A stretch of DNA of 64,000 nucleotides from the NCBI GenBank assembly GCA_029862185.1, contig JAOTXX010000009.1, forward strand, positions 1-64,000. Direction: 5' to 3'. This DNA comes from Myxococcales bacterium (GTDB taxonomy: Bacteria; Myxococcota_A; Polyangia; Polyangiales; Houyiibacteriaceae). The notes below the pieces were generated by a model. It was not told the origin of the DNA. It did not search any database and worked only from the letters and a program-made list of their open reading frames with translations. Positions 1 to 8,045 of this stretch are shown in pieces; the first letter of the stretch is position 1, and each line of letters opens with the position of its first letter. The translations under genes and the position numbers were made by a program.

Positions 1-1375
1 GTTTTTCCGCGTCCCAGTCCTCGCCTCGCTTGACGGCCGGGGGAATTCCATAGGCGCCGAGGTCGACGAACATGTCCCAGCGTTTGCCGGGTTGTAGTTG
101 ACGCGGCTTCGGCTGCAGGCCCTGGTATTCGCCGTGGTCGTAAATGCGAATCGGATAGACGAGCAGCGGGTACACCTCGAAGCGCTTATCGAACTCTTCG
201 ACGGCGAGCTTCAGCTCGCGCATCGGGACGATCACATCCTGTACCACGTGCTTGTGCACCAACTTCCAACGGACCCCTTCTGTCATGGTGCCTTTGAGCA
301 GTGAGATCTTGGGCGCGCCAAGCCAGCCGAAGCCCCAGCGCCACCAAGGCTTGCTCGAAAAGGGCATGAGCTCTTCCAGCTCCCAGAAGATCGAGCGCGT
401 GTGGCGGTGGTAGTAGTCTCTCAGGGGGATCCAGTCTTCGAACTCGCCACGCTCGAGCGCCGTGGCCACGTGATGAAAGAAGAACTGCTTGTACCAGCGA
501 TTGATGGGGTTGATCTTCGAGCGATCCGAAGGCGGGTCGTCGTACCATGCGCATTGAATGACCCCGCTGTCTTTCGAATAGATGGTCGCTTCCAAGAACT
601 CCGGCGCATCGTCGGCGACCGAAAGCGCATACGTTTTGTCGCAGAGCTCATCCATGCTGTGACAGGGGATGTACTTCATCCGTATGTACGGCTTGGCCCG
701 CTCGATTTCGAGCTCGAGCGCCACCAGGAAGCCCAGCGTGCCGTGTGACCAGGGGAGAGCATGGAACAGCTCCGGGTCGCTTTTTTCGGTCACACGCAGA
801 AGAGTCCCGTCAGCCGTCACGATCTCGTAAGCGACGACGGTCTCCTGAATCAAACCATACCGATGACAGGTCGTCTCCATGCCGAGGCCCATGCAAAGGC
901 CTCCGGCCGTGAGATCCTCCATTTCGACCATGACCTTGAGCGCATAGCCCATCGGCACGAGATATCGGCTGATCTGTCCCATGTTCGCCAACGGCTCGAC
1001 GCGGACCGTCATCCGCTCGGTGTCGATTTCGAGGATATCGCGAAGATCGATCTCGATGCGGTTACAATCTTTCTTGTAGGTCGAGGTGCGCGTGGACATC
1101 GTCAGCCAGGCTGGCCTTGCCGTGCACATAGGACGATTGGACCCCGACGCGTTCCAGGCGCGCACCTGCTCCTGAACGCGTCGCACCCGCTCATCGTGCT
1201 TCTCAGGCGATGCTCCAAAACGCGCGTAGAGCACGTCGCGTGTGACGCGTGCCCGCTCGAACAGGAAGCTCGCGGGCAGGGCGGTGGCTGCAACCACCAG
1301 GCCTCGATTGTCCGTCATCCATTGAGCAGCGCCTTTGGCGAGCTTCGTTTGTCCGAGCTTGCTGCGAATCGACAT
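1..1375 (-). CDS. DHCR24/DWF1-like delta-24 sterol reductase (3' end cut by window edge)
   Basis: FAD-linked oxidoreductase of the family that reduces the C24 side-chain double bond of sterols with NADPH (family knowledge). The ATG is at 1375 and 458 codons run leftward without a stop to the edge; vertebrate DHCR24 has about 516 residues, so only the C-terminus is missing. Visible landmarks closely resemble the vertebrate enzyme as I remember it: 'MCTARPAWLT' about one fifth in, the FAD-domain stretch 'LTAGGLCMGLGMETTCHRYG', 'PWSHGTLGFLVA', and 'PLRDYYHRHTRSIFWELEEL'. It begins 17 nt after the stop of the Rieske gene, so it is the third gene of a sterol operon. Δ24 versus Δ24(28) specificity, as in plant DWF1, cannot be read from the sequence. 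Confidence 0.9.
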   Translation of the reverse strand, partial: MSIRSKLGQTKLAKGAAQWMTDNRGLVVAATALPASFLFERARVTRDVLYARFGASPEKHDERVRRVQEQVRAWNASGSNRPMCTARPAWLTMSTRTSTYKKDCNRIEIDLRDILEIDTERMTVRVEPLANMGQISRYLVPMGYALKVMVEMEDLTAGGLCMGLGMETTCHRYGLIQETVVAYEIVTADGTLLRVTEKSDPELFHALPWSHGTLGFLVALELEIERAKPYIRMKYIPCHSMDELCDKTYALSVADDAPEFLEATIYSKDSGVIQCAWYDDPPSDRSKINPINRWYKQFFFHHVATALERGEFEDWIPLRDYYHRHTRSIFWELEELMPFSSKPWWRWGFGWLGAPKISLLKGTMTEGVRWKLVHKHVVQDVIVPMRELKLAVEEFDKRFEVYPLLVYPIRIYDHGEYQGLQPKPRQLQPGKRWDMFVDLGAYGIPPAVKRGEDWDAEK

Positions 1376-1392
1376 GTTCTTCCTTACGTTGG

Positions 1393-2505
1393 CTATTCAG
1401 CCGATCTAGACGCGGCTGGGTAAAACTGTGCGTACCAGCGGCGAAGCTGGTGAATGGGGCCATCCGCGCGCGTGAGCATCGGGTTCTTGCGATAGATCTT
1501 TCGCTCCCAAATGCCGATGTCCTGGCGCCACTGCGACACCCAGTTCCCGACGATGAACGACGCCGAGGGCTTTGGCACGTTTGGACCGCTGAACCATCGG
1601 AAGCGGACGTGTTGGGTCATCGGAGCGATCGGCGTGTGACTTTGGTACAAGACGACGCGGCCCCGCCCCCTAGTCAGTTTGAAGTCGAATCGGATGAAGC
1701 TTCCAGGGCCCTCGATGCGAACGTCTGCGTGTGCACCGGATCCCTTGATCGCCTTTCCCCGAAATTCGAGGTTTGCGTCGTTCCCGAACCAACACACGTG
1801 CTTTTCGGTTTCATCTCGACGCCACGTCGCTTCGTGGTGGAGAGTCATCCCCGGTACGGGGATCTCCGTCCAAGGAAAACGCAAACGTCCATGGATCGCG
1901 GCGAAGTGCTGGAAGTCAGCACTGTTTTCGAGGAACTCGAGCAAGTGCATTTGCACCAGCCCTGCATCGTGGTCTCCCCGCCAAATCAGATCGCCCTCAT
2001 CGATCTCAGGCATGCGTTCCAAGCGGTACGGTGGCTCGGGTGCCGGGCCATCGCTTGTGACATCATGGCGGTGGTAGACGAGCACCCAGCCTTGAAGCTC
2101 TTCGACCGCCCAGGACCTCGTGCGATGCCTGGGGTCTTGGCGCTCACCGTTGCTTTGACCGACGACGGACCCGTCCCCGCGGATCTTCCAGCCGTGGAAC
2201 GGGCACTCGACGCAATCACCCTGCATCTTGCCATCGGCCAGGTTGGCGCCGAGGTGCGGGCAATAGGCATCGACCACGTGAGCCTTCCGGGAAGCATCGC
2301 GAAACACCACCCATTGGTTGCCGACGCATTGCACGAACGTCGGTCGGTCCCGGAAGTCAATCGATCGGCCAACGACGTACCATCCCTCGGGATAGGGCGG
2401 CGGATAGGTCGACTCCCGTGCCGACTCCACCAAAGGATGCAGATCCCTTTGGCCGCGTCGTCTCGACAGTGCGTGCAGCGGTGCCTGGACAGCACCGATC
2501 ATCAT
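1393..2505 (-). CDS. Rieske-type oxygenase, cholesterol C7-desaturase (Neverland/DAF-36)-like
   Basis: 370-residue Rieske non-heme iron oxygenase. The [2Fe-2S] ligands are C82-x-H84 ('CPHLGAN') and C101-x2-H104 ('CPFHGW'), with the usual 16-residue spacing. The mononuclear iron site is D197-x2-H200-x4-H205 in 'ENSADFQHFAAIHG'. The layout resembles Neverland/DAF-36 enzymes, which introduce the 7,8 double bond into cholesterol, and the KshA group. Its ATG overlaps the methyltransferase stop in an ATGA; a second ATG follows directly. Sitting between a sterol C24-methyltransferase and a Δ24-reductase makes a sterol-ring substrate likely. 7-desaturation rather than 9α-hydroxylation is inference. 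No reductase partner is visible in the window. Confidence 0.85.
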   Translation of the reverse strand: MMIGAVQAPLHALSRRRGQRDLHPLVESARESTYPPPYPEGWYVVGRSIDFRDRPTFVQCVGNQWVVFRDASRKAHVVDAYCPHLGANLADGKMQGDCVECPFHGWKIRGDGSVVGQSNGERQDPRHRTRSWAVEELQGWVLVYHRHDVTSDGPAPEPPYRLERMPEIDEGDLIWRGDHDAGLVQMHLLEFLENSADFQHFAAIHGRLRFPWTEIPVPGMTLHHEATWRRDETEKHVCWFGNDANLEFRGKAIKGSGAHADVRIEGPGSFIRFDFKLTRGRGRVVLYQSHTPIAPMTQHVRFRWFSGPNVPKPSASFIVGNWVSQWRQDIGIWERKIYRKNPMLTRADGPIHQLRRWYAQFYPAASRSAE

Positions 2506-3533
2506 TCCTCCGGTCGCCGTGCCAGGACGAAGTAGTTGGGCGTGAAGATTCCGAGCTCACCGCCCGCGATGAGGGCCTCCGCCGCCGCGCCCAGCATCCT
2601 GCTGACCTCGGTCGAACCCTTCGGTGCGATCCGCAGCGCCTCTAGCGTTCGGATGGTGCGGCGTGCCATGAAACGTCCCGCACGGCCGCGTCGAAGGGCG
2701 AGCAGGCTCTCGGTTTCGCCTACGAGAGGCAGGTACCAGGGTGTTTCGGGGTCGCAGGTGCCCGCGGCATCATGGCTTTCGACCACCTCGAACCCCGCGG
2801 CGCGAACCGCCTCGAGGGTTTCGGGAATCGTCGCGATGTCCGGAAGACTGTCTCCTTCTTCGATGCCCTTTTTCGTCCTTTGGTGCTCGGCGCTGTTCGG
2901 TTCGAACTTGCTCGTCATGCACCACTCATAGGCCGCGAACAGGCCGCCGGGCTTCAACGTGCGGCGGATCTCCTTGAACACACCTACCTTGTCCGGCGCG
3001 TGGCAGGTGGCCTCGAATGCGTATGCGGCATCGTAGGTTGCGTCCGGCACCTGGAGGTTCATGAAATCCCCCTTGAAGCCGGAGCATCGGGCGGCGAGAC
3101 CCGCTTCTTCGTTGTACTGCTGCACCTTGGTCAGCTGGTAGTCGTTGTTGTTGACGCCTTCGATCGTGGCCCCCGAAAACCGAGCGATGCTGCGCATGGG
3201 CCCGCCCACGCCGCATCCGACGTCGAGGACCTTCATGCCTGGTTTCAGGCCGAGCTTTAGCGCGAAAGAATGCTCCGAGCGCGCGAGCGAGGAGTCGAAC
3301 GACTCACCCTTGAAACGTGGCGCAAAGTGAAATGACTTGGCCCAGCCGTGCTCGTAGAAATCGGTGACGAGATCGTAGTAGTGGTTGATCATCGTCGTGT
3401 AGCCAGCTTGGCGAGCCTTCACGTCGCCGCCGTTCGACTCGTCGAAGAAACCAAGGTACTCGTTGATCGCGCCGCGGACGCGGCCGCGAGTTCGCTCGTC
3501 CGAATAGAACCGATTCACTGCTTGCTCTTGCAT
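2502..3533 (-). CDS. Sterol C24-methyltransferase (ERG6/SMT family)
   Basis: SAM-dependent transfer of a methyl group to C24 of a Δ24 sterol. All four signature blocks of sterol methyltransferases are present: region I 'YEHGWAKSFHF' (60-70), SAM motif 'LDVGCGVGGP' (103-112), region III 'YAFEATCHAP' (171-180) and region IV 'YEWCMT' (202-207). At 343 residues it is close to the family length of 340-380. An in-frame start exists at 3569, but the ATG at 3533 is preceded by an AGAGGGG ribosome-binding site at good spacing and is preferred. It is the first gene of the leftward sterol operon, facing away from cls. The C-terminus contains an alanine-rich stretch typical of the sterol-methyltransferase C-terminal domain. 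Confidence 0.93.
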   Translation of the reverse strand: MQEQAVNRFYSDERTRGRVRGAINEYLGFFDESNGGDVKARQAGYTTMINHYYDLVTDFYEHGWAKSFHFAPRFKGESFDSSLARSEHSFALKLGLKPGMKVLDVGCGVGGPMRSIARFSGATIEGVNNNDYQLTKVQQYNEEAGLAARCSGFKGDFMNLQVPDATYDAAYAFEATCHAPDKVGVFKEIRRTLKPGGLFAAYEWCMTSKFEPNSAEHQRTKKGIEEGDSLPDIATIPETLEAVRAAGFEVVESHDAAGTCDPETPWYLPLVGETESLLALRRGRAGRFMARRTIRTLEALRIAPKGSTEVSRMLGAAAEALIAGGELGIFTPNYFVLARRPEE

Positions 3534-3619
3534 GACACCCCTCTTTGAATGAGGCGTTTGCGATATCATGATTTGTGCGCGCCAACATCAACGAACTCGG
3601 CTTCACGGGTGCGCGCGGA

Positions 3620-3636
3620 GTACACAGTCTGTAAAC
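3620..3636. promoter_or_regulatory. 17-bp palindrome between the sterol operon and cls
   Basis: The half-sites GTNNACAG and CTGTNNAC face each other around one central base in the ~200-bp divergent intergenic region. This is the size and symmetry of a TetR/GntR-type operator. No regulator gene is adjacent, so the role is inference. Confidence 0.3.
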
Positions 3637-3739
3637 TTACGAAGCGCGAAACGGCTCAGCTCACCCGCATGACCATTCGCACTCAGTCCCGTACGATTCG
3701 CGCTCGGTGGCTGAGCAGAGAAAGACTCGGAGGGGACGA

Positions 3740-5155
3740 ATGATTGCCGCGATCGTTGTGCTTTTTCATGTGTTGGGTTTCACCTCGTCGATTCACGCCG
3801 TGATGAGCACGCGCACCTCCCAAGGGGCGATCGCTTGGGCGGTTAGCCTCAACACGTTTCCGTATTTAGCCGTCCCCGCCTACTGGGTGTTCGGACGCAG
3901 CAAGTTTGAAGGCTACGTCGTCGCCCGGCGGAGCACCGATCATCGTACCTTGCGAATCGAGCAGGAAGCGGTCGAAACGGTAGCTCCGTATCGAGTGCCG
4001 GAGAGCGAACGGCTAGAAGCCACCAGCGCCGCGGAAGGCCTGGCGGGGATGCCGGTGCTTCGCGGCAACCGAGTGAACCTGCTGATCGATGGCGCCGCGA
4101 CGTTCAAGAGCATCTTGGACGGCATCGACGAAGCCCAGGAGTACGTTTTGGTGCAGTTCTACATCGTGCACGACGACGGCCTGGGGCGCGCGCTCAAGGA
4201 CCATCTTCTCGCCAAAGCAAAGCAGGGCCTGCGTGTGTATTTTCTTTACGACGAAATTGGAAGCCACGATCTCCCAAACGGCTACACGCAAGAGCTCCGC
4301 GAGGCGGGCGTGGAAATCTACGAGTTCAATACGCGCAAGGGGCGTCGCAACCGATTCCAACTCAATTTTCGGAACCATCGCAAGATCGTGGTCACGGACG
4401 GACGAGTGGCTTGGATTGGTGGCCACAACGTCGGCGACGAATACCTGGGCAAAGATCCGAAATTTGGTCATTGGCGCGACACCCACGTCCGCATCGAAGG
4501 GCCCGCTGTCTTGAAGGCGCAGATCTCGTTTGCCGAAGATTGGTACTGGGCGACCGAGACGCTGCCGAAGCTCAACTGGGTTGCTCAGGGCGCTCCCGAT
4601 GGAAGCGACAGCCGTGTTCTGATCATTCCCACCGGCCCCGCTGACGAGCTCGAAACCGCGAATCTGATGTTTGTCCATGCGATCAACTCGGCCCAAAAGC
4701 GCATTTGGATCGCCAGCCCCTACTTCGTACCGGAGCAGTCCGTGATCGTTGCATTGCAACTAGCAGGCTTGCGAGGCGTAGACGTGCGCATTCTGATCCC
4801 GGACAAGCCCGACCACATGCTGGTCTATTTGGCCGCGTACTCGTACTTCGATGACGCCGGCCGCACCGGCGCGAAGTTCTATCGGTATCAGCGCGGCTTC
4901 CTTCACGAGAAGGCCATGTTAGTCGACGACGACGTGGCTACGATTGGAACGGCTAACTTCGACAATCGTTCGTTCCGGCTGAACTTCGAGATCACGGCAG
5001 CCATCGCCGATCCGACCTTCGTCTCCAAAGTCGAAGAGATGTTCGAGAACGACTTCAAGCACGCTCGGCTGATGGAGCAGGGCGAGTACGACCGAAAGCC
5101 ATGGTGGTTTCGCCTCGCCGTCCGCTTCGCCCGCCTCACAGCCCCCATCCAGTAA
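3740..5155 (+). CDS. cls: Cardiolipin synthase (phospholipase D superfamily)
   Basis: Membrane enzyme that joins two phosphatidylglycerols into cardiolipin. 471 residues, within the usual ClsA range. The N-terminus has two hydrophobic segments (about residues 1-22 and 32-55, PLD-nuclease N-terminal type). Two HKD motifs follow: 'NHRKIVVTDGRVAWIGGHN' and 'FLHEKAMLVDDDVATIGTAN', each with the downstream G/S and N residues of the family. The ATG at 3740 is preceded by GGAGGGG about five bases upstream; a GTG 33 bases further up is possible but less well placed. It is a single gene, divergent from the sterol operon and convergent with the gene at 5453. Confidence 0.93.
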   Translation: MIAAIVVLFHVLGFTSSIHAVMSTRTSQGAIAWAVSLNTFPYLAVPAYWVFGRSKFEGYVVARRSTDHRTLRIEQEAVETVAPYRVPESERLEATSAAEGLAGMPVLRGNRVNLLIDGAATFKSILDGIDEAQEYVLVQFYIVHDDGLGRALKDHLLAKAKQGLRVYFLYDEIGSHDLPNGYTQELREAGVEIYEFNTRKGRRNRFQLNFRNHRKIVVTDGRVAWIGGHNVGDEYLGKDPKFGHWRDTHVRIEGPAVLKAQISFAEDWYWATETLPKLNWVAQGAPDGSDSRVLIIPTGPADELETANLMFVHAINSAQKRIWIASPYFVPEQSVIVALQLAGLRGVDVRILIPDKPDHMLVYLAAYSYFDDAGRTGAKFYRYQRGFLHEKAMLVDDDVATIGTANFDNRSFRLNFEITAAIADPTFVSKVEEMFENDFKHARLMEQGEYDRKPWWFRLAVRFARLTAPIQ

Positions 5156-5452
5156 AGGGGATTAAGCCCCGGAGCCCCGCGGACGACGCGAGCGTCGACT
5201 TGGCGGGGCCCCATAAGACAGTCCTGACCGTCGTTGCCGTGGGAACTAATGTTGAGTCGAACCCCTACAATTTACTAGTAGGTGGGAGCGGATATCGTAC
5301 GCTTTAGGCCCCCCGATGACGCTAGCCGGGTCCGCACACCACGCACGTTGAAGCACCCTAATCGACCTAGTCAGGGATTCACTACTCCTTCCTCACCTGC
5401 AACCACAGAGGGACTACTCATCAAGGTAGAGCCGAGGTTCCCGGCGGTCAAC
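5156..5452. other. Convergent intergenic region without a recognisable gene
   Basis: 297 bp between two 3' ends. Apart from the hairpin just after cls and a short CCTAC/GTAGG inverted repeat near 5266, I see no coding frame with convincing codon use, no tRNA and no repeat copy. Composition is less GC-rich than the flanking genes. Confidence 0.5.
5174..5209 (+). terminator. Hairpin downstream of cls
   Basis: GCCCCGC (5174-5180) pairs with GCGGGGC (5203-5209), and inside it GACGC (5185-5189) pairs with GCGTC (5192-5196). It begins 18 nt after the cls stop. There is no U-tract, so intrinsic termination is uncertain. Confidence 0.4.
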
Positions 5453-7282
5453 TCACTGCTTGACCGGGCTGGCTTTGAGCGCCGCGCGCCCTTCTTTCAC
5501 GTACACCGTGAAGCGCACGGCTGGCGCATTGTGGCGTTTCATGACCTGGTCACGCGCGGCATGAAGTTTGCGTACGAACTTGTCGAAGGTGAGCCCCGAG
5601 ACCGACGCGCCGCATTCGTTTTGCGTTGCGATGAACTTCTCGAAGACCTCACGGAAGTGCCCCTCCTCGCCTTGGTCGGCGGGCGCAGAGGCCTCGATGA
5701 GCTCCTGCGGCACGTGCTTCACCTGGGTCGACTCCTCCGCCTCGTCATCGTACTCCGAGTACGAGTCGACTATCGCGTTTGGCCTCGTCGGTGGGTCGTT
5801 GACCTCCGACATGACTGGCTCTCCGCCGTGTCGAACGGTAGCTGCGACCGCTTGCCGCGAAGAGGTCGATCGGTTTGGCCAAGATGACGGCGACCGCTTG
5901 GGCCGAGACGAAGGTGAACGGCCCGGGCGCGCCGTCGTCGCAAGCGTACGCGAGTCCACGGAAGGGCTGCCCGGCGGCGTTGCCGTCGGGATCGCATCCG
6001 CAGGGGCAATCGGTGCCATCTGTGGCGTCTTCTCAGCTGGCTTGCTCGATGCCGCTGGTTCGAGCGCCACCTGCTTGGCCGTCGGCGCTTCCGTCGAGAC
6101 ACCGAAGTAGCCCGCGTTCGCGCTGTCTCGCGTAGAGCTCAAAATGTGGTCGAGGTCGACCGAAGAGCGCTTGGCGGCCCCTTCTTTGAAGCCGACGCCG
6201 GCACGCAAGGCTGTGTTGAGGTTCTCCGCGATCTTCCGATAGTGACGCCGGAGCTGACCGGCCGGAAGGCTGTCGAGCTCGGCTTTGGACAGGCTCTCGC
6301 TCGTTTTCCGCAGGATCACGACTCCCTTGTCATGCTCCACGTAGAGAAGGGCCAAGCCCAGAACGAGGAGCAGCAGCGGAAGCCCGATGACCAACAGCCA
6401 GGGAAGCGAAGCGACGTCTTCTTTGAAGGTGTTTGCAAAAAGCCCACCAAGCCCGACCGTGCTTCCCCGACGGCCGATGACATAGCCAACCCCAGCGTCC
6501 CCGGCTTCGCCTCGAATTCGTGCTGCGATGGCGCGCGTTCGTTCGCCCACTTCCACCGAACCTTCGCCGTTTTCCATCTTGGCAAGCGCAGGGGCGAGTC
6601 CGCTTTTCAACTCTGCGCTGCTCGGCGCTTTGGCTCCACCGACGTGAGACGCGATCAAGCGATCACGAAAGAAGAATACCACGGTCGCGTTCGGCAGCTT
6701 GGCTGCGAGACGTTTCGCGAGCCCGTCCCCAATCGCCATCCCATGAACGACTGCGCCGACGTATCGGCCGCCGTCGAAGACCGGGCGCGCCGCCATTCGA
6801 TAGACTTCACCGTTATAGACCCAGACATCGTCTCGCATGAACCCTCGCAGCGCATCACGTACGAGCGGCATCTTGTCGAGCTGGACCGAATCCATGTCGT
6901 TTTTGTCGAGCGTGGCTACGACTTCACCTTCGGTATCGATCGCGAAGACCAGGTCTCCCTTGCCCTCTTCGAGCTTGGCGTTGAGGGAGTCGAGTTTTTG
7001 GCTGAGGCGCTTTCGAGTGCTCGATCCTGGCGTTCCCGTGCGTCCACTCGAGCTCCGTAGCGTTTGGCGAACCTCTGAATCGACCGCGACAGAGGCCAAG
7101 GCGTCGAGTCGAAGTCGAGCGTCCAGGCGCTGCCAAAGCTCGGCCTCGACGTGGTCCCTGCGTAGCTGCTCTTCGAGCTGAAATTCGGCTTCTCGGCTCG
7201 CCGCTGACTTGTTCAAGAACGCACCCGCAAGCGCGCCTCCCACGGCCAAGGCTAGAATCAGGTACCAAAGGCGCGACAACAT
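5453..7282 (-). CDS. Membrane sensor-like protein with MXAN_5187-type C-terminal domain
   Basis: 609 residues with an N-terminal membrane anchor (about 4-24), an extracytoplasmic region resembling a Cache-type ligand-binding fold ('FAIDTEGEVVATLDKNDMDS', 'RPVFDGGRYVGAVVHG'), a second membrane segment near 'LLVIGLPLLLLVLGLALLYV', then a cytoplasmic part. After a Ser/Pro/Ala-rich linker, the last ~70 residues resemble the C-terminal domain named after Myxococcus MXAN_5187; I recall this family but cannot align it here. No kinase, GGDEF or MCP output domain is visible. It starts 3 nt after the stop of the secreted-protein gene at 7286, so the two are co-transcribed. The function is unknown; it is probably a sensor or scaffold at the inner membrane. 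Confidence 0.8.
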   Translation of the reverse strand: MLSRLWYLILALAVGGALAGAFLNKSAASREAEFQLEEQLRRDHVEAELWQRLDARLRLDALASVAVDSEVRQTLRSSSGRTGTPGSSTRKRLSQKLDSLNAKLEEGKGDLVFAIDTEGEVVATLDKNDMDSVQLDKMPLVRDALRGFMRDDVWVYNGEVYRMAARPVFDGGRYVGAVVHGMAIGDGLAKRLAAKLPNATVVFFFRDRLIASHVGGAKAPSSAELKSGLAPALAKMENGEGSVEVGERTRAIAARIRGEAGDAGVGYVIGRRGSTVGLGGLFANTFKEDVASLPWLLVIGLPLLLLVLGLALLYVEHDKGVVILRKTSESLSKAELDSLPAGQLRRHYRKIAENLNTALRAGVGFKEGAAKRSSVDLDHILSSTRDSANAGYFGVSTEAPTAKQVALEPAASSKPAEKTPQMAPIAPADAIPTATPPGSPSVDSRTLATTARPGRSPSSRPKRSPSSWPNRSTSSRQAVAATVRHGGEPVMSEVNDPPTRPNAIVDSYSEYDDEAEESTQVKHVPQELIEASAPADQGEEGHFREVFEKFIATQNECGASVSGLTFDKFVRKLHAARDQVMKRHNAPAVRFTVYVKEGRAALKASPVKQ

Positions 7283-7285
7283 CGG

Positions 7286-7975
7286 TTATTTCCTCCGATT
7301 CTTGCTGAGGGTGACCGGATCAATCTGGAGCGTTCGGCCCGCCGGAACCGTGATGCGACGCGATGCGACTTGCTCCGGACCGCGCAAAATTCTCAATGAG
7401 TAGGGACCGGGCGGAACGTCCTGGAAATTGAATCTTCCGTTGGCATCGACGGCCGCGCAGGCAACTAGCTCGCGCATCGAATGCAGGTAACCTTCGACAT
7501 GCCCGTAGATGCGGTCACCGAGCGCCCATGGCCCACCCGCGGGAACTGGAATCACCCGAGCCTTTCCAGGACCGGCTTCGAGCGGCGTGAACCCCGCTAG
7601 CCCTTCGACTGAAAGCTCATGCGTAAAAGCATCTCGATTCTCCACGCGGATGGTCGTGCCAGAGCGCGCAACAATCGTCGAAGGACTGAGCCCGCCTCCG
7701 CGGAAGGCGAACTTGCAACCGATGGCCGGTCCCGTGAATTTCCCCGTCAAGACCGCGAGCAGATCGTTGCGATCGTCGGTCGCCCGTTGTTCGGGCAGTG
7801 CACCATTCCAGACCTTCCAGTAGTAGTAGTCCTTCTTTTCGGATTCGGTGCTCGCATCCGCCGAGCTGCCGCGAACCGACCCCTCGATTGATTCGGCAGA
7901 TGCCGCACCGAGCGCGACCAGCGCGGCGGTGGCGCAGACGGCCCCCAACTTGATCCAGTTCTTCCCTTCCCCCAT
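7286..7975 (-). CDS. Exported protein with carboxypeptidase-regulatory-like/cupredoxin-like fold
   Basis: 229 residues from the ATG at 7975, which places a clean signal peptide at the N-terminus ('KLGAVCATAALVALGAASAE'). A TTG 45 bases upstream is in frame but would bury the signal. The middle ('TIVARSGTTIRVENRDAFTH') looks like a plastocyanin-type β-sandwich. The end ('GRFNFQDVPPGPYSLRILRG') is the typical signature of carboxypeptidase-regulatory-like domains. It lies immediately upstream of the MXAN_5187-like membrane protein, so an exported partner role is inferred. No metal ligand set typical of blue copper proteins is evident. Confidence 0.78.
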   Translation of the reverse strand: MGEGKNWIKLGAVCATAALVALGAASAESIEGSVRGSSADASTESEKKDYYYWKVWNGALPEQRATDDRNDLLAVLTGKFTGPAIGCKFAFRGGGLSPSTIVARSGTTIRVENRDAFTHELSVEGLAGFTPLEAGPGKARVIPVPAGGPWALGDRIYGHVEGYLHSMRELVACAAVDANGRFNFQDVPPGPYSLRILRGPEQVASRRITVPAGRTLQIDPVTLSKNRRK

Positions 7976-7987
7976 TGGTATTTCTGT

Positions 7988-8017
7988 ATTATTACAGCTT
8001 GATTGAGAGGGAGTTAA
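7988..8017 (-). promoter_or_regulatory. Possible sigma-70-type promoter for the 7975 operon
   Basis: On the minus strand TTAACT (8012-8017) and AATAAT (7988-7993, five of six bases match TATAAT) are 18 bp apart, in a conspicuously AT-rich patch. The predicted start site would leave only a very short leader before the ATG at 7975. Confidence 0.35.
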
Positions 8018-8045
8018 CAAAAAACCCCTTTTTTTTCGATTCCGG

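Noticed and set aside
1249-2535. Long plus-strand reading frame opposite the Rieske gene
   Set aside because: It is antisense to a gene with intact iron ligands; its translation has no recognisable domain and is an effect of GC-rich codon bias.
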